Shown here: positions 1 to 10,900 of the stretch, piece after piece
How the letters are laid out: every line of letters starts with the position of its first letter
Position numbering within the stretch: the first letter of the stretch is position 1
NCBI GenBank assembly: GCA_021732415.1
Contig: JAKFVC010000008.1
Location: 1-64,000 of the forward strand
Origin: Planctomycetaceae bacterium
GTDB taxonomy: Bacteria > Planctomycetota > Planctomycetia > Planctomycetales > Planctomycetaceae
Direction: 5' to 3'
DNA: 64,000 nt
Notes under the pieces: model-generated
What the model was told of the DNA's origin: nothing
Seen by the model: the letters and a program-made list of their open reading frames with translations, nothing else
Database searches by the model: none
Position numbers and translations under genes: made by a program

Positions 1-41
1 AGCCCCTCTCCCCGGAGTACCAGGGCGAGGGGAGCCAAGTC
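1..41. repeat. Partial intergenic inverted repeat at window edge
   Basis: C-rich and G-rich stretches (about 3-13 and 23-34) are imperfectly complementary around a short loop, like the other intergenic palindromes here. The upstream part lies outside the window. Confidence 0.3.
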
Positions 42-119
42 AACGCAATGAAGGTGCGCCGCCGTTCTGCGCGATTCATCGAATGCGGACTGCTGTTTAA
101 CATAGGGAGCGTTCATCTT

Positions 120-1586
120 ATGTCTGCTGTTAATTCTCTACCCAATATCGTCACATCGCTCCACCGCCGCGCCTTCCTGCAAAACAGCGCCTCGGCATTC
201 GGCATAGGCGCACTGGCCACGTTGTTGCAACGGGATGGCTTCGCCGCGGAGCGGGCTCCTCAAGAACATCCTCCACTTCCCGGACTGCCGCACTTTGCCC
301 CCAAGGCCAAACGGGTCATCTCGCTGTTCCAATCGGGCGGTCCGTCGCATCTGGAGTTGCTTGACTACAAACCGAAGCTCAAGGAATTCCACGGCAAGGA
401 ACTCCCCGACAGTATCCGGCAGGGCCAGCGACTGACCGGGATGACTTCGGGCCAGAAAAGTTTTCCGGTCATCGCTTCCAAATTCCAGTTCGCCCAACAC
501 GGGCAATCGGGAGCCTGGATCACCGAACTCTGGCCTCACACGGCCAAGGTCGTCGACAATCTGTGCATCGTCCGCTCGATTAACACCGAAGCGATCAACC
601 ACGATCCAGCCATCACGTTCATCCAGACAGGCTCCCAGCAACCGGGTCGCCCGTCATTGGGTGCGTGGCTGAGTTACGGGCTGGGTTCCGAGGCTGACGA
701 CCTCCCCGCATTCGTGGTGATGATCTCTCAAGGTAGTGGCTCCGATGCCAATCAGGGACTGTTGGAGCGACTCTGGGGCAGTGGCTTCGTGCCGTCCAAT
801 CATCAGGGGGTGAAGCTGCGCAGCGGAGCTGACCCCGTTCTGTATCTGTCCGATCCGCCAGGAATTGATCGAGCACTCCGCCGCGAGATGCTCGACAAGC
901 TGGCCGCCATGAATCGCCTGCAGCTCATCCAGACGGGCGACCCGGAAATCGCCACTCGGATCACGCAGTACGAGATGGCCTTCCGGATGCAGACGTCGGT
1001 GCCGCAGCTGACGGACCTGTCTCAGGAAACGCCCGCGACACTCGACATGTACGGTCCCGAGGCCAGCAAGCCGGGGACATTTGCCGCGAACTGCCTGCTG
1101 GCGCGACGGCTGGTCGAACGGGGCGTGCGGTGCGTGCAGCTCTACCATCGCGGCTGGGATCAGCATGGCAGCCTGGCGTCGAACATGCCCAAGCAATGCA
1201 AGGACATCGATCAGCCGCAGGCGGCGTTGATTGCGGATTTAAAGCAACGCGGATTGCTGGACGAAACACTGGTGGTCTGGGGCGGAGAGTTTGGTCGCAC
1301 CGTCTATGGCCAGGGAGGCTTGAAGGACGACTACGGCCGCGACCACCACGGCCGCTGCTTCAGCATGTGGATGGCCGGCGGCGGGATCAAGCCGGGAGTC
1401 GTCCACGGAACGACCGACGATTACGGCTACAACATCGTCGAGAAGCCGGTCCACATCCACGATCTGAATGCGACGCTACTACGCTGCCTGGGAATCGATC
1501 ACGAACGCCTGACATTCCCCTTCCAGGGCCGCGACTATCGCCTGACCGACGTGCATGGGAAAGTCGTCAACGAGATCCTGGCGTAA
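120..1586 (+). CDS. DUF1501 family secreted protein
   Basis: A 488-aa protein of the DUF1501 family, abundant in planctomycetes and related in fold to sulfatases and alkaline phosphatases; its biochemical role is not established. The N-terminus has a twin-arginine-like signal (HRRAFLQ then a hydrophobic stretch ending about residue 35), so Tat export is inferred. Family landmarks near the C-terminus are [12 protein letters not shown] and [13 protein letters not shown] chose the ATG at 120 over the longer frame from 48 because AGGGAG lies 11 nt upstream and the paralogue at 25455 starts at a matching place. DUF1501 genes often follow a DUF1549/DUF1553 cytochrome gene; any such partner would lie upstream of the window. 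It faces away from the surface-protein genes that follow. Confidence 0.9.
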   Translation: MSAVNSLPNIVTSLHRRAFLQNSASAFGIGALATLLQRDGFAAERAPQEHPPLPGLPHFAPKAKRVISLFQSGGPSHLELLDYKPKLKEFHGKELPDSIRQGQRLTGMTSGQKSFPVIASKFQFAQHGQSGAWITELWPHTAKVVDNLCIVRSINTEAINHDPAITFIQTGSQQPGRPSLGAWLSYGLGSEADDLPAFVVMISQGSGSDANQGLLERLWGSGFVPSNHQGVKLRSGADPVLYLSDPPGIDRALRREMLDKLAAMNRLQLIQTGDPEIATRITQYEMAFRMQTSVPQLTDLSQETPATLDMYGPEASKPGTFAANCLLARRLVERGVRCVQLYHRGWDQHGSLASNMPKQCKDIDQPQAALIADLKQRGLLDETLVVWGGEFGRTVYGQGGLKDDYGRDHHGRCFSMWMAGGGIKPGVVHGTTDDYGYNIVEKPVHIHDLNATLLRCLGIDHERLTFPFQGRDYRLTDVHGKVVNEILA

Positions 1587-1608
1587 GCGACTCAGCGGAC
1601 AAACAAAT

Positions 1609-1652
1609 CCCATAAGTCCCATCCGTCCCATTGGTCCCATAAGTCCCATTCC
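1609..1652. repeat. GGGAC-type short tandem repeat
   Basis: Four to five degenerate copies of a 9-11 nt unit (TCCCATAAG, TCCCATCCG, TCCCATTGG) lie head to tail. The same unit recurs at 24985-25025, 25309-25323 and 44170-44237, always between genes. Confidence 0.65.
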
Positions 1653-1653
1653 T

Positions 1654-1693
1654 AAAAAAGCAAGACGCCAGGGAAAGGTCCCTGGCGTCTTGC
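1654..1693 (-). terminator. Rho-independent terminator of the 1802-aa surface protein
   Basis: A perfect 15-bp inverted repeat (1660-1674 and 1679-1693) with a 4-nt loop is followed on the minus strand by six T residues (complement of 1654-1659). It begins 22 nt after the stop codon. Confidence 0.9.
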
Positions 1694-1714
1694 AGAATCG
1701 TTCGCCAGTCCGTC

Positions 1715-4700
1715 CTACGACAGATGCTCAAAGTTCGTAATCTTCGACCTGATCTTCTTGGGCAACGGAGTCGTCGGGGCATAGTCCGCGATCGACAGCG
1801 TGCTCGCCGCGAAGGTATCGTCGCCGGCCCCGCCGTCAAACTGGAACTTATTAGCGGAACTGAACGCCGGGCAGGCCGCATTGGCCCCCACGGTCAGCGA
1901 ATCGTTTCCACTACCCAGCGAGATAAACACCGAGTCGTTATAAACCGCCGTTCCGCCAGCACCGCCAGTCCGGACGATGTCGCTGCCGATACCCGTGTCG
2001 ATGCGTGTGACACCATTAACCGTCAGCGTCCCAGCGGGTGTGCCGCCCAGGTCCAGCGTGTCGACGCCGCCGCCAATATCGGTGTAATTCAGACTGCCAA
2101 CAGTCAGATTCTGCAGGGCGACCGTGGAGTTACCCGTCCCATCCTGGATGACAAACGCCTTGGCGACTGTGACTAACTGGTTATTCCCCACGGTGAGAGT
2201 GGTATTCCCGCCACCCACCTCGTACAGGTTGACCCCAGTTCGTCCACTAATCGTCGTGCGGTTCATGACGACCGCACGCGTTCCGGACGAGGCCTGGTTG
2301 GTGATCTGCAAGTTGCCAGAGATCGAGTTCAACGCACCCGCACCGAAGGTCACCGTCGTCCCACCCGCTCCGGTAGCGCCATTGGCGATTGTCAGATTGC
2401 CAGCGGCATTCGCGCCCAGCACCGTCAGGTTATCCACGCTGACGCTGGTGGTGGCAGCCGTCCCATTGGTGAGGGTCACATTACCCGTCACGCTCACCAG
2501 GCTGGTGCCCGCCGAGCCCCCGACGGTCAAAGTGTTCGAGGTCGTCGCGCCACCATTCGTCAGCGTCAGGCCCTTCGTTGCGGAGAGCCGTGTCGCCGTG
2601 ATGGCATTCGTTCCCGTACTCAAACCATTCGTGGCAGCGACCAGTCCCGTGAAGGCGTTACCGGTCGTTCCAAGGAAGGAGATGCTATTGGCCGGGCTGG
2701 CACCATTCGTAAAGGTGGATGATGTCGTACCGCTATTACCCAGGCTGTTGACCGTGATGGCATTGCTGGTCGTCGCGATCCCATTCTTGACGGTCACATT
2801 CCCGACAGACCTCAAACCACCGGTCGTGCCCACCAAACTTACAGAATTCGTCACATTGTCGCCGTTGGTGATCGATGTCGTCCCGCCAATGACTTGCGCC
2901 GTCGTCGTGTCGATCGTCACCGCAGCCGCCGCGCCTGTGCCGCTACCGTTGATGACGGACACCAGCCCGTTGACGGCGGTATTGCGAATCGCAACGGTAT
3001 AGCCCGTCGCAGTCGAGGGTTGCTTGATATTGAGATCGCCCGTGATCGTATTCGGGGCGTTCGAGGCATTCTGTCCCAGCCTGACCGTCTGGCCTCCCGC
3101 GCCGTTGTTGGTCAACGTGACATTGCCATGTGCCGTGAACCGGTCGAGATCGATCGTCTGAGCACCGGTCCCCGCACCGTTATCGACACTGACATTCAGA
3201 GCACTAAACGTATCGTTGGCCGCATTACTGCCAAGCCGCACCGTATCGTTCCCGAGGCCTCCCACAACATTGAGGCTGCCCGTCATCGTCAGTCCCAGGG
3301 TCGGAGTCACGGCCTGCACGGTCGTCAGAATATCGTCGCCCGCACCCAGGTTGATGTTGACGTCGCCGCTGTCCAGGGTGGCACTCGCGGTCAAGCCGCG
3401 CAACACGACGACATCATTCTCCCCGTTGGTATTAATCGTCAGAGTCCCGGTAACCAGATAGGGTCCGGCACTCTGCCCGTTTGTTCCGGCGCCGATGAAA
3501 TTCGTATAACCATTTCCGGTCAGCGTGACCGAATTCGTGTTGCTGAAATCGACGATGATGTCATCGACAAAATCGGTTCCGGTCAGCAACAGGTTTCCGT
3601 TCGCCGTATAGTTCACAACAATCGGCGGCGGCAGAACCGTCAGCGAAACATCATTCCCATTGCCCGGAGCAGTGGTACTTTCCACGTACGAAATCCGCAA
3701 CCGCTCGCTCGAGACATCATAGATGCCACCTTGCGGATGGCCGTTAAAGATCCCACTGATCGCGCCCGCAGGAACCTGGTTAATAATGACAATGGTGGCA
3801 AAAGTCGGCAGATCGATGCCCGCACCGATGGACGGCGTCAAAGTGGCACCTGCCAGAGTGATCGCCCCATTCACGACCAGCCGATCGTAATCAGTCCCCG
3901 CCGCCGTGACGCCATTCACATCCACATCCAGGAAGGCCGTCGACGCGAACGTCAAAGCTCCGGTCGTCAACGTCCCGGGCCCCGCGATTCCCGGAGCCAG
4001 CCGCGCCGTGTTGTTGACATTGACCGCTCCGGCAATAGTGCCAATGCCGCGGAGAATCGACGAGTTATTGACGCTCACCGCACCCGTTCCGCTGTTCGTG
4101 CCGTTAATCTGAACGGTACCGGCATTAATGTTGGTCGCACCAGAGTACGTGTTGGCCGCATTGTTTAAGATGAGGACGCCAGCACCAGTTTTAGCCAGAG
4201 CGGCACCGGCGCCGCCCGAGATCACGCCCGAGAGTGTCAGTTGCGTTCCAGTCACATCAACAGTGGAACTCGCCGCCAACGCCACGGTTCCGGCGAACGA
4301 ACTGGTGCCGGTCGAAGTCTGCAACGTACCGCCATTGAGGCTGACCGGTTCCGTTGCCGCATACGCGACGTTTCGCAAATCGAGTGTGGCTGTCGCATTC
4401 ACGACGGTATTGGCCCCGACTGCTCCCAAAGCACCACTGGCGGTTACCGCTAAAGTACCGGCACTAATGGTTGTCACGCCGGCATAATCGTTCGCAGAAT
4501 TGGACAGGATCAGTGTGCCGGCGCCACTCTTGGTGAGAGCCTGCGTCCCTGTGACCTGACCACTTAACGTGAGTTGTGTGCCAGTGACATTGACCGTTGC
4601 TGCTGCCGTGCTGAGGGTCACCGTTCCGCCCAGGGCACTCGTCCCGGTGGAATTTCGCAGGGTTGTCCCGTTCAACGTCAGATTGGCAGTGGTGTCAGAG

Positions 4701-7123
4701 AAACCCGCCAGATCCAGGAGAGCATTCGTATTCACCGTGACCGCGGTCGCATCGGGGAAGACGTTGCTGGCCCCCAGGCTGAACGTACTGGAGCTCGTCC
4801 CGTCCTGCAGAATCACAGTGGGCGTATTGAATGCTGCGTCAAAGCTGTAGAAGGTTGTCGAATCGCCACCATTGGTGTTGATGGTCAGCGAAGTGGTCGG
4901 CGCCGCGAAGTCCACGAATTCACCAAGTGACGAGTCGATCCGCGTGAACGCTCCGGCAGCGTCGGTGACGGTGATCGTCTCCGCACCGCCGGTGAATGTG
5001 AAGACGCGATTGGCGGCGTTCACGTTGTCGGTGATTGGTTCGAGTCCCGTGTAGGTAATCGTTCCGGCAATCGCTCCCGTCAGCGTCATCGAGCCGTCAT
5101 TATTATTAGTAAACGAGTGTGTGACAGTCGTCGTCGTTCCACCAATCACCGCGAGTTTGTCACCAATAGCGGAATTGCCGCCGCCGTTGAAGGTGATCCC
5201 ACCCGCAGGAATGATATTCCCACCCGACAGGTCGATGGTAAAGGTGTCGTCCCCTGCTCCACCATTCACGATGATCGGCAGGGCGTTGGCCGGACGTGAA
5301 TCAACCAAGGCCGCGCCGAGATAGGTCTCGAGATTCGCGCCGTTCAAGACGATGCGGATCGAATCACTATTGCCCGTACCGGTAATTGTCGTCATGGTCG
5401 GGCTGGCGTCGAGGAGCAACACATTCGTCAGCGTTACGGTGGCCAGCGTCGGACTCGTGGTATTGGCGATGGCGGTCGGTGTGCCAGCGATCTTGAGGTT
5501 CTGCAAGGTCACCGCGGTGGCCGGATTCACGACCGTCACGCCGACTCCCGCACCACCATTGACGAAGGTGTCGGAAGGACTATTGCCCACCAGCGAAAGA
5601 TTTTTGTTGACCGGCACATTCTCAGAGTAGGTTCCGGCTGCCAGGTTGACGGTACCGCCCGCTGTTACCAGTCCAATCGCTTCCGCAATTCGACCAGTCG
5701 CTCCTGTTTGTCCTCCGGCAGCCACGACCGTCAACGAAGCGTAGCTCGGTTGAAATCCGGTGGAACCCGAGGTGTCAGTGGCGAGGTTTAGATACGGAGT
5801 ATAGTCCACCAATCCGGAGATCAACCCGGCGACTGTTGCAGCGACGCTCGAACCATACCAGTTGCGTGAACCGTTCATCGTGCCCGTGCCGCCAAAGCTG
5901 AACGCTTTGCCGGTCACGTTGACGAACGAGTTCTCGATGGCATTGATTCCGGATCCAATGACCGTGGCCTGTATCGTCGCGACGCCGAAAGAAACGTTAC
6001 TCACGAAATTGTTGGTGAAGTTGACACCGGTCACTTGATCGATCGCCGAACCACGTGCACTCAGATCGACCCCCGCGTTGCCCCCATTGGGAGCAAACCC
6101 ATTGAGAGTGTTGTTGGTGATGTTGATGCCGGTCTGAGCTCCGTAGCTCCCCAGCCCTGACGTTGCCTGTCGCAAGTCGATCAGGGGGCTGCTCACTGCG
6201 CTGCCTGTCCGTTGAATGGTGTTGCCATCCACGTTGACATAGCTCAACCGGTCAAGCGCGATTCCGACACCCAGGTTGTCACCGCTGATGTTGTTCCCAC
6301 TGATGATGACCGGCGTGACGCGGCCAAACGTGTCAGGATTGACGAAGATACCCGTGGAAGCATTGGAAAATCCGAATGTCGAACCCGCATTCGCCACGAT
6401 CGTGTTGTTGGTGATCTGCACTCCGGCTTCCGAACCACCGGCCGGACTATGAACGACGATGCCGGCGGACCGGGGATTACCATTCGAATAGCCGACTTCA
6501 ATCGTGTTATTCGTGACCACCACCGACTGCGCTTCGGTCTGCAATCCCCCAGTAATTCGGAGCCCACCAGCCCCTGCCTGGCCATCGAACACAAAGGTAA
6601 AGCCACGAATCGTCGTACCGCTTGTGTAAACGATGATGTCGGCGGTCGACGCATCACTCGCGATGCTGGTTGGTCCAGGATTCAGATTATTGGCATTCGT
6701 CTGCGGAATGTAAGTGGTCGATCCGTTCGTCTGAACGGTAAAACTTGAGTTCCAGCCACCGCTCAGCGTCAGGCCGACAAGGTTCGGCGAAGGCCCTGCC
6801 GAACTTCCAATACCGAAGCCTTTGTCGAAAGCAGCCTGGCTGTAGGTGCCCGCCGCGACATCGATTGTGTGAGGCCCGGTGGCATCCAGGTTGGCAACAT
6901 CCAAAGCTTTCTGAATGCTGCGGTAGGGAGTCGCGATCGAACCGTTGCCGGTCGTGTCATTACCGGTCAACGCCACGTAAAACGTCGACAAAACGATGCG
7001 TTCTTCCAGGCATTCCAACCAGCCCACGTGACTCATTCTGCGGCGTTTCTTTTCCAGACTTTTGGTCGCAGACTGGCGGACAAACGTCTTCGAAAGTGCG
7101 GCAAGCCACGAATTCAAACGCAT
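1715..7123 (-). CDS. Giant beta-helix surface protein with LEPR-XLL-type N-terminus (paralogue A)
   Basis: An 1802-aa predicted surface or matrix protein; no enzymatic role is seen. Residues 1-35 are basic, then LECLEERIVLS matches the LEPR-XLL-type motif typical of giant planctomycete surface proteins. About residues 47-500 form a right-handed beta-helix region opening with a DUF1565-like segment (YRSIQKALDVA). The middle has autotransporter-associated beta-strand units (GTLILSNSANDYAG is one example). The last 600-700 residues are low-complexity Gly/Asn/Thr-rich beta repeats ending in NFEHLS. N-terminal and C-terminal parts closely match the 2589-aa neighbour at 7983-15752, but the middles differ. 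The ATG at 7123 has GAGAT about 9 nt upstream. A sigma-54 type promoter and conserved leader lie upstream and a strong terminator downstream, so it is probably monocistronic. Confidence 0.88.
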   Translation of the reverse strand: MRLNSWLAALSKTFVRQSATKSLEKKRRRMSHVGWLECLEERIVLSTFYVALTGNDTTGNGSIATPYRSIQKALDVANLDATGPHTIDVAAGTYSQAAFDKGFGIGSSAGPSPNLVGLTLSGGWNSSFTVQTNGSTTYIPQTNANNLNPGPTSIASDASTADIIVYTSGTTIRGFTFVFDGQAGAGGLRITGGLQTEAQSVVVTNNTIEVGYSNGNPRSAGIVVHSPAGGSEAGVQITNNTIVANAGSTFGFSNASTGIFVNPDTFGRVTPVIISGNNISGDNLGVGIALDRLSYVNVDGNTIQRTGSAVSSPLIDLRQATSGLGSYGAQTGINITNNTLNGFAPNGGNAGVDLSARGSAIDQVTGVNFTNNFVSNVSFGVATIQATVIGSGINAIENSFVNVTGKAFSFGGTGTMNGSRNWYGSSVAATVAGLISGLVDYTPYLNLATDTSGSTGFQPSYASLTVVAAGGQTGATGRIAEAIGLVTAGGTVNLAAGTYSENVPVNKNLSLVGNSPSDTFVNGGAGVGVTVVNPATAVTLQNLKIAGTPTAIANTTSPTLATVTLTNVLLLDASPTMTTITGTGNSDSIRIVLNGANLETYLGAALVDSRPANALPIIVNGGAGDDTFTIDLSGGNIIPAGGITFNGGGNSAIGDKLAVIGGTTTTVTHSFTNNNDGSMTLTGAIAGTITYTGLEPITDNVNAANRVFTFTGGAETITVTDAAGAFTRIDSSLGEFVDFAAPTTSLTINTNGGDSTTFYSFDAAFNTPTVILQDGTSSSTFSLGASNVFPDATAVTVNTNALLDLAGFSDTTANLTLNGTTLRNSTGTSALGGTVTLSTAAATVNVTGTQLTLSGQVTGTQALTKSGAGTLILSNSANDYAGVTTISAGTLAVTASGALGAVGANTVVNATATLDLRNVAYAATEPVSLNGGTLQTSTGTSSFAGTVALAASSTVDVTGTQLTLSGVISGGAGAALAKTGAGVLILNNAANTYSGATNINAGTVQINGTNSGTGAVSVNNSSILRGIGTIAGAVNVNNTARLAPGIAGPGTLTTGALTFASTAFLDVDVNGVTAAGTDYDRLVVNGAITLAGATLTPSIGAGIDLPTFATIVIINQVPAGAISGIFNGHPQGGIYDVSSERLRISYVESTTAPGNGNDVSLTVLPPPIVVNYTANGNLLLTGTDFVDDIIVDFSNTNSVTLTGNGYTNFIGAGTNGQSAGPYLVTGTLTINTNGENDVVVLRGLTASATLDSGDVNINLGAGDDILTTVQAVTPTLGLTMTGSLNVVGGLGNDTVRLGSNAANDTFSALNVSVDNGAGTGAQTIDLDRFTAHGNVTLTNNGAGGQTVRLGQNASNAPNTITGDLNIKQPSTATGYTVAIRNTAVNGLVSVINGSGTGAAAAVTIDTTTAQVIGGTTSITNGDNVTNSVSLVGTTGGLRSVGNVTVKNGIATTSNAITVNSLGNSGTTSSTFTNGASPANSISFLGTTGNAFTGLVAATNGLSTGTNAITATRLSATKGLTLTNGGATTSNTLTVGGSAGTSLVSVTGNVTLTNGTAATTSVSVDNLTVLGANAAGNLTIANGATGAGGTTVTFGAGALNSISGNLQITNQASSGTRAVVMNRTTISGRTGVNLYEVGGGNTTLTVGNNQLVTVAKAFVIQDGTGNSTVALQNLTVGSLNYTDIGGGVDTLDLGGTPAGTLTVNGVTRIDTGIGSDIVRTGGAGGTAVYNDSVFISLGSGNDSLTVGANAACPAFSSANKFQFDGGAGDDTFAASTLSIADYAPTTPLPKKIRSKITNFEHLS

Positions 7124-7170
7124 GACGATGATCTCGGTCTAGTAGTGTGGGTTAGACAGGACAATTTGCG

Positions 7171-7246
7171 AAGTTGACCGTTCGGTGACAGTCTGACCGG
7201 CAGCGCCCTGCAAGCGCAGCCTCCCCCCGTGCGGGGTGTGAAGCCG
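7171..7246 (-). promoter_or_regulatory. Conserved structured leader, copy 1
   Basis: Starting 13 nt after the -12 element, the predicted transcript begins GGCTTCACA. It can form a CCCC-GCAC-GGGG hairpin (7225-7236), then a longer stem GGCTGCGC/GCGCTGCC with a 7-nt loop (7199-7221), then CCGGTC-GACTGT. The copy upstream of the pilin-like gene (16444-16518) has the same order of elements with different paired bases, which suggests selection on RNA structure. It could affect stability, translation or protein binding; I do not recognise a known riboswitch class. Confidence 0.55.
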
Positions 7247-7257
7247 AAGCTTCATAT

Positions 7258-7285
7258 GGCAAATTGAATGCCTGAAACGATGAAC
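7258..7285 (-). promoter_or_regulatory. Sigma-54 type promoter of giant protein A
   Basis: On the minus strand AGGCATTCAATTTGCC has GG (7272-7271) and GC (7260-7259) exactly 10 nt apart, the hallmark of -24/-12 promoters (consensus TGGCAC-N5-TTGC). The predicted start is near 7246, about 120 nt before the ATG. TGTTCA just upstream is also shared with the copy at 16532-16545. Confidence 0.6.
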
Positions 7286-7550
7286 ATACTGATCACCGCA
7301 GGCTTTCCGAAAAGTTTCCGCCGGCGGGCGCGCCGCGCGAGGATCCTGCCCGAACTAGGCCTCGGCGCTGCCAAATCATCTGCCGCCCGGGGGATCTCAT
7401 AGCAGCAGACGGCGGAACCCGGTCCGAATGACACTCAGATGGACAGGGCTGTCCGCTCGAAGTGTTTACAGATTTGTATGGATTGTGAAGAGAACGATAA
7501 CCAGGGTTTACAGGCTACAGGCGTCGGCGGTGCCGTTCGTCTTCCCGCAG

Positions 7551-7616
7551 TAGGTCAGGCTGTGCCTGACGATGGTGATCTTCGACAGCCCAGTGCGTCA
7601 GGCACAGCCTGACCTA
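7551..7616. repeat. Intergenic palindrome, AGGTCAGGCTGTGCCTGAC family
   Basis: Perfect 21-bp inverted arms at 7551-7571 and 7596-7616; each arm is itself a near-palindrome (CAGGC-TGT-GCCTG). It lies in the 860-nt gap between the two giant genes, whose remaining sequence (7290-7550) shows no gene. Confidence 0.85.
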
Positions 7617-7681
7617 CAGGCCGAATTCATTGATTTGACCAAGCTTTGAGATCTCCCTTTTTGACCCCAGAGGGGTCGCAG

Positions 7682-7848
7682 AGAGTAGCCGGTGGTTGAG
7701 CGCAGCGACACCACCGGAATGGATTAAACCAAGAAACTCCGACCCTGAAGGGGTCGCAGAAACGTTGCTCTGCGACCCCTTCAGGGTCGAAAACACTCAA
7801 TGCCACTATTATCCGGTGGTGTCGCTGCGCTCAACCACCGGCTACTCT
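7682..7848. repeat. Nested intergenic palindrome with GGTGGTTGAGCGCAGCGAC arms
   Basis: Outer arms at 7682-7718 and 7812-7848 are 37-bp exact complements. An inner inverted pair (7741-7760 and 7769-7788), built on GACCCTGAAGGGGTC, sits between them. Each arm can form its own hairpin. It looks like a palindrome within a palindrome, probably a REPIN-like or miniature mobile element. Confidence 0.85.
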
Positions 7849-7910
7849 CTTTAATCCCTCCGGGATAAGTACTGATAGGCGATCTCACGCCATTCCGTTA
7901 TTGCGTTACC

Positions 7911-7950
7911 AAAAAAGCAGGGTGTGCAGGACAAATCCCACACACCCTGC
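7911..7950 (-). terminator. Rho-independent terminator of the 2589-aa surface protein
   Basis: Inverted repeat GCAGGGTGTG/CACACCCTGC (7917-7926, 7941-7950) is followed on the minus strand by six T residues (7911-7916). It begins about 33 nt after the stop codon. Confidence 0.85.
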
Positions 7951-7982
7951 TCCATGATCAGCGATCACTTACTAGACGCCGT

Positions 7983-10900
7983 TTAGTTCGTCAGCAGGTG
8001 TTCGAAATTCAGAATCTTCGACTTCACCTTCTTAGCCAGAGGTGATCCCGAGTACTCGGCGATCGACAGCGGGCTGGCGTTGAACGTGTCGTCTCCGGAA
8101 CCACCGTCGAACATGAACTTGCTGGCACTGTTGAAGGCTGGGGAATCGGCGTTCGGTCCGATGAACAACAAATCGTTGCCGGCCCCCAGGGCGATGAAGA
8201 CCGTATCGTTGAGGATCGCGGTTCCGGTCGTGGCGATCCGTACGGTATCGCTGCCCGCACCCGTGTCGATCCGGGTCACCCCGTTGACTCGGAACGTGCC
8301 CGCGGTGTCGGCCAAGGCCAGGGTGTCGGTGCCACCACCCAGATCCGCGTAGTTGAAGTTGCCGACCGTCAGGTTCTGCAGGTTCACCGTCGACGATCCG
8401 GTGCCATCCTGCACAACCAGGCCCTTGGAAATCGTCGAGGCTGCCACATTGCCAATCGTCAACGAGGTATTGCCCGTGCCCACTTCGTAGATGTTGACAC
8501 CGGTCCGACCACTGACGGTGGTCTGGTTCATGAGGACCGACCGCGTCCCTGTCGAGGACTGATTGGTGATCTGCAGATTGCCCGAGATCGAATTCGCAGC
8601 GTTCGCTCCGAACGTCAGGCCCGTCCCACCGGCACCAGTTGCCTGGTCATTGATCGTGACATTCCCCACCGCGTTCGCACCAAGGGTCGTCAGGCGATCG
8701 ATGCCGATCGTCGTGGTACCCGCCGTACCGTTGGAGATCACCAAATTGCCCGTGACGGAAACGAGGTCCGTCGCGGCGGCACCGCCGATCGTCATCGCGT
8801 TCGACGTCGTCGCGGTCCCGTTATTCAAATTGATGCCCTTGGTCGACGACAATCGCGTGGCGTTGATCACGTTCGTCCCGGTACTCGCCCCATTGGTTGC
8901 GGTGACCAGTCCCAGGAACGTATTGGCCAGTGCTCCGTTGAACGTGATCGTATTCGCCGGGCTGGCACCGTTGGTGAGGTTGGTCGCCGAGTTACCACTA
9001 TCCGTGATGTCCGTGATCGTGATGCCGTTGGTGTTGGTTGCGGTCCCATTCTTAATCGCGATCGAACCCTTCAACTGCAAGCCACCCGTCGTGCCGACAA
9101 TCGTCACGGCATTGGTGAGATTGTTGCCGTTGGTGATCGTCGTCGCTCCATTCACCGATTGAGCCGTCGTGGTGTCAATCGTCACGGCCGCTGCTCCCGA
9201 GCCGCTGCCATTGGTCACGTTCAGGAAGCCTCCGACGCTGGTGTTGTGCAGTCCGACCGTGTAGCTGCTGGCGCTGGCCAATTGATTGATGACCAGGTTA
9301 CCAGTGATCACGTTAGCCGCAATGACTCCCATTGCGACCGTCTGGGCCGCAGAACCACCGTTGGTCAACGTCACGTTGCGAGTCGCTGTCAGGCGGTCCA
9401 GGCTGATCGTCTGAGCGAGGCCCGTCCCCGTATCAATCGTGACGTCACGAGCCAGCAAGGTATCGGTCGCGGTGACACTACCGAGCGTGACGTTGTCCGT
9501 CCCGGCTCCGCCGATGATCGACAGATTACCGGTCATCTTCAGACCGGCGTTGAGAGTCGGAGGAATCAGACTGTCGATGGTGGTGATCGTGTCGTCATCA
9601 GCTCCCAGATCGATCGTCAAATCCCCGCTGTCATAAGTCGCATTGGCACCGACGCCGCGGATCAGCACCTTGTCATTGCCGTTGCCCAGCTTGATCGTGA
9701 TGTTGCCCGTGACCGTGTACGGCCCGGCCAACTGGATGTTGGACGTCAGCGGACCAGTGAAGTTGGTCACATCGTTGCCGATCAAGGTCAGCTGGTTCGT
9801 GCCGGTGAACGACAATGTCAAGTCGTCGTTCCAGCCTGTGCCATCCAGAGTCAGATCGCCATTGACGCCTTGCGTGACGAGAATCGGTGGCAGCATGACG
9901 GTCAACGAGACGTCGTCGCCGTCACCGAAGAAGCTGGGGGTCGATGGACTGGAGCTGGGTTGGTGGAATTCCTTGTACGACACGCGGAGACGTACACCAT
10001 TCACATTGATGACCGAGCCTTCCGGCTGACCGCCAAACGTTCCAACGACTGCCCCGCCCGAGAGATTATTGATGATGGTGAAGCGATCGTAGGGATGTGC
10101 TGCATAGCTGATCGTCGGCACCAGCGTTGCATTCCCCAGGGTCACGGTGCCATGCACTGTGAAGTTGTCGAAGTTCGTTCCTTCACCCGTGGGGCCGGTC
10201 GCATCTGGCGGCGTATAGCCGGTCAGTTCGATCGGCAGCGTGTCGTTGGCGGTCAATGTCAGCGAACCCGAAATATCCACCTGTCCCGGGCTGGCCCCGG
10301 CGGCAAGTGTGACAGCCTTGTTCGGGGCTGCTCCCAGGTCCACGCTTTCCGTGTACGACCCTGTCAGAGCGTGAATCGTGCCGACTGCGGTCAGCATGTT
10401 GTAAGCTTCGGTAATCGCTGCCACACCCAGTTGCGAACCACCCGCATGGGCGGTGAGATCCGAGAAATCGCCTTGAAAGCCAATCCCCACCAGGTTCGTC
10501 CCGAGGTTGAGGTACGGTGTGTAGTCGACCGTTGCCGGCGAGCTGATCCCGGCGGTAATCGTGGCGAAGACACTCGTGCCCCAGTAGTTGCCCGAGGCAT
10601 CGACGGGCGATGCGCTGGTCAACAGGCTGCCGGCACCATTCACCGAGATGCTGTTATTACCCGGAGTCGAGGTGCCCGACACACCCATGTTCAAGGTCCC
10701 GGCGTTCAAGATGGCAGCCTGGGTGAATCCCGAGCTTTCGACGATGACGTTGTTTCGCAACGTCACAACGCCGCCCCCAATGAAAACCGTGGAGGTCGGG
10801 GCGGCGGTATTGGCATAGAACCCGGTAATACTGACCGTACCGGCGGTCACTGTCAGAGCGGCACCACCGACACCACCGCTGATGGTGACGTTATCGATCG

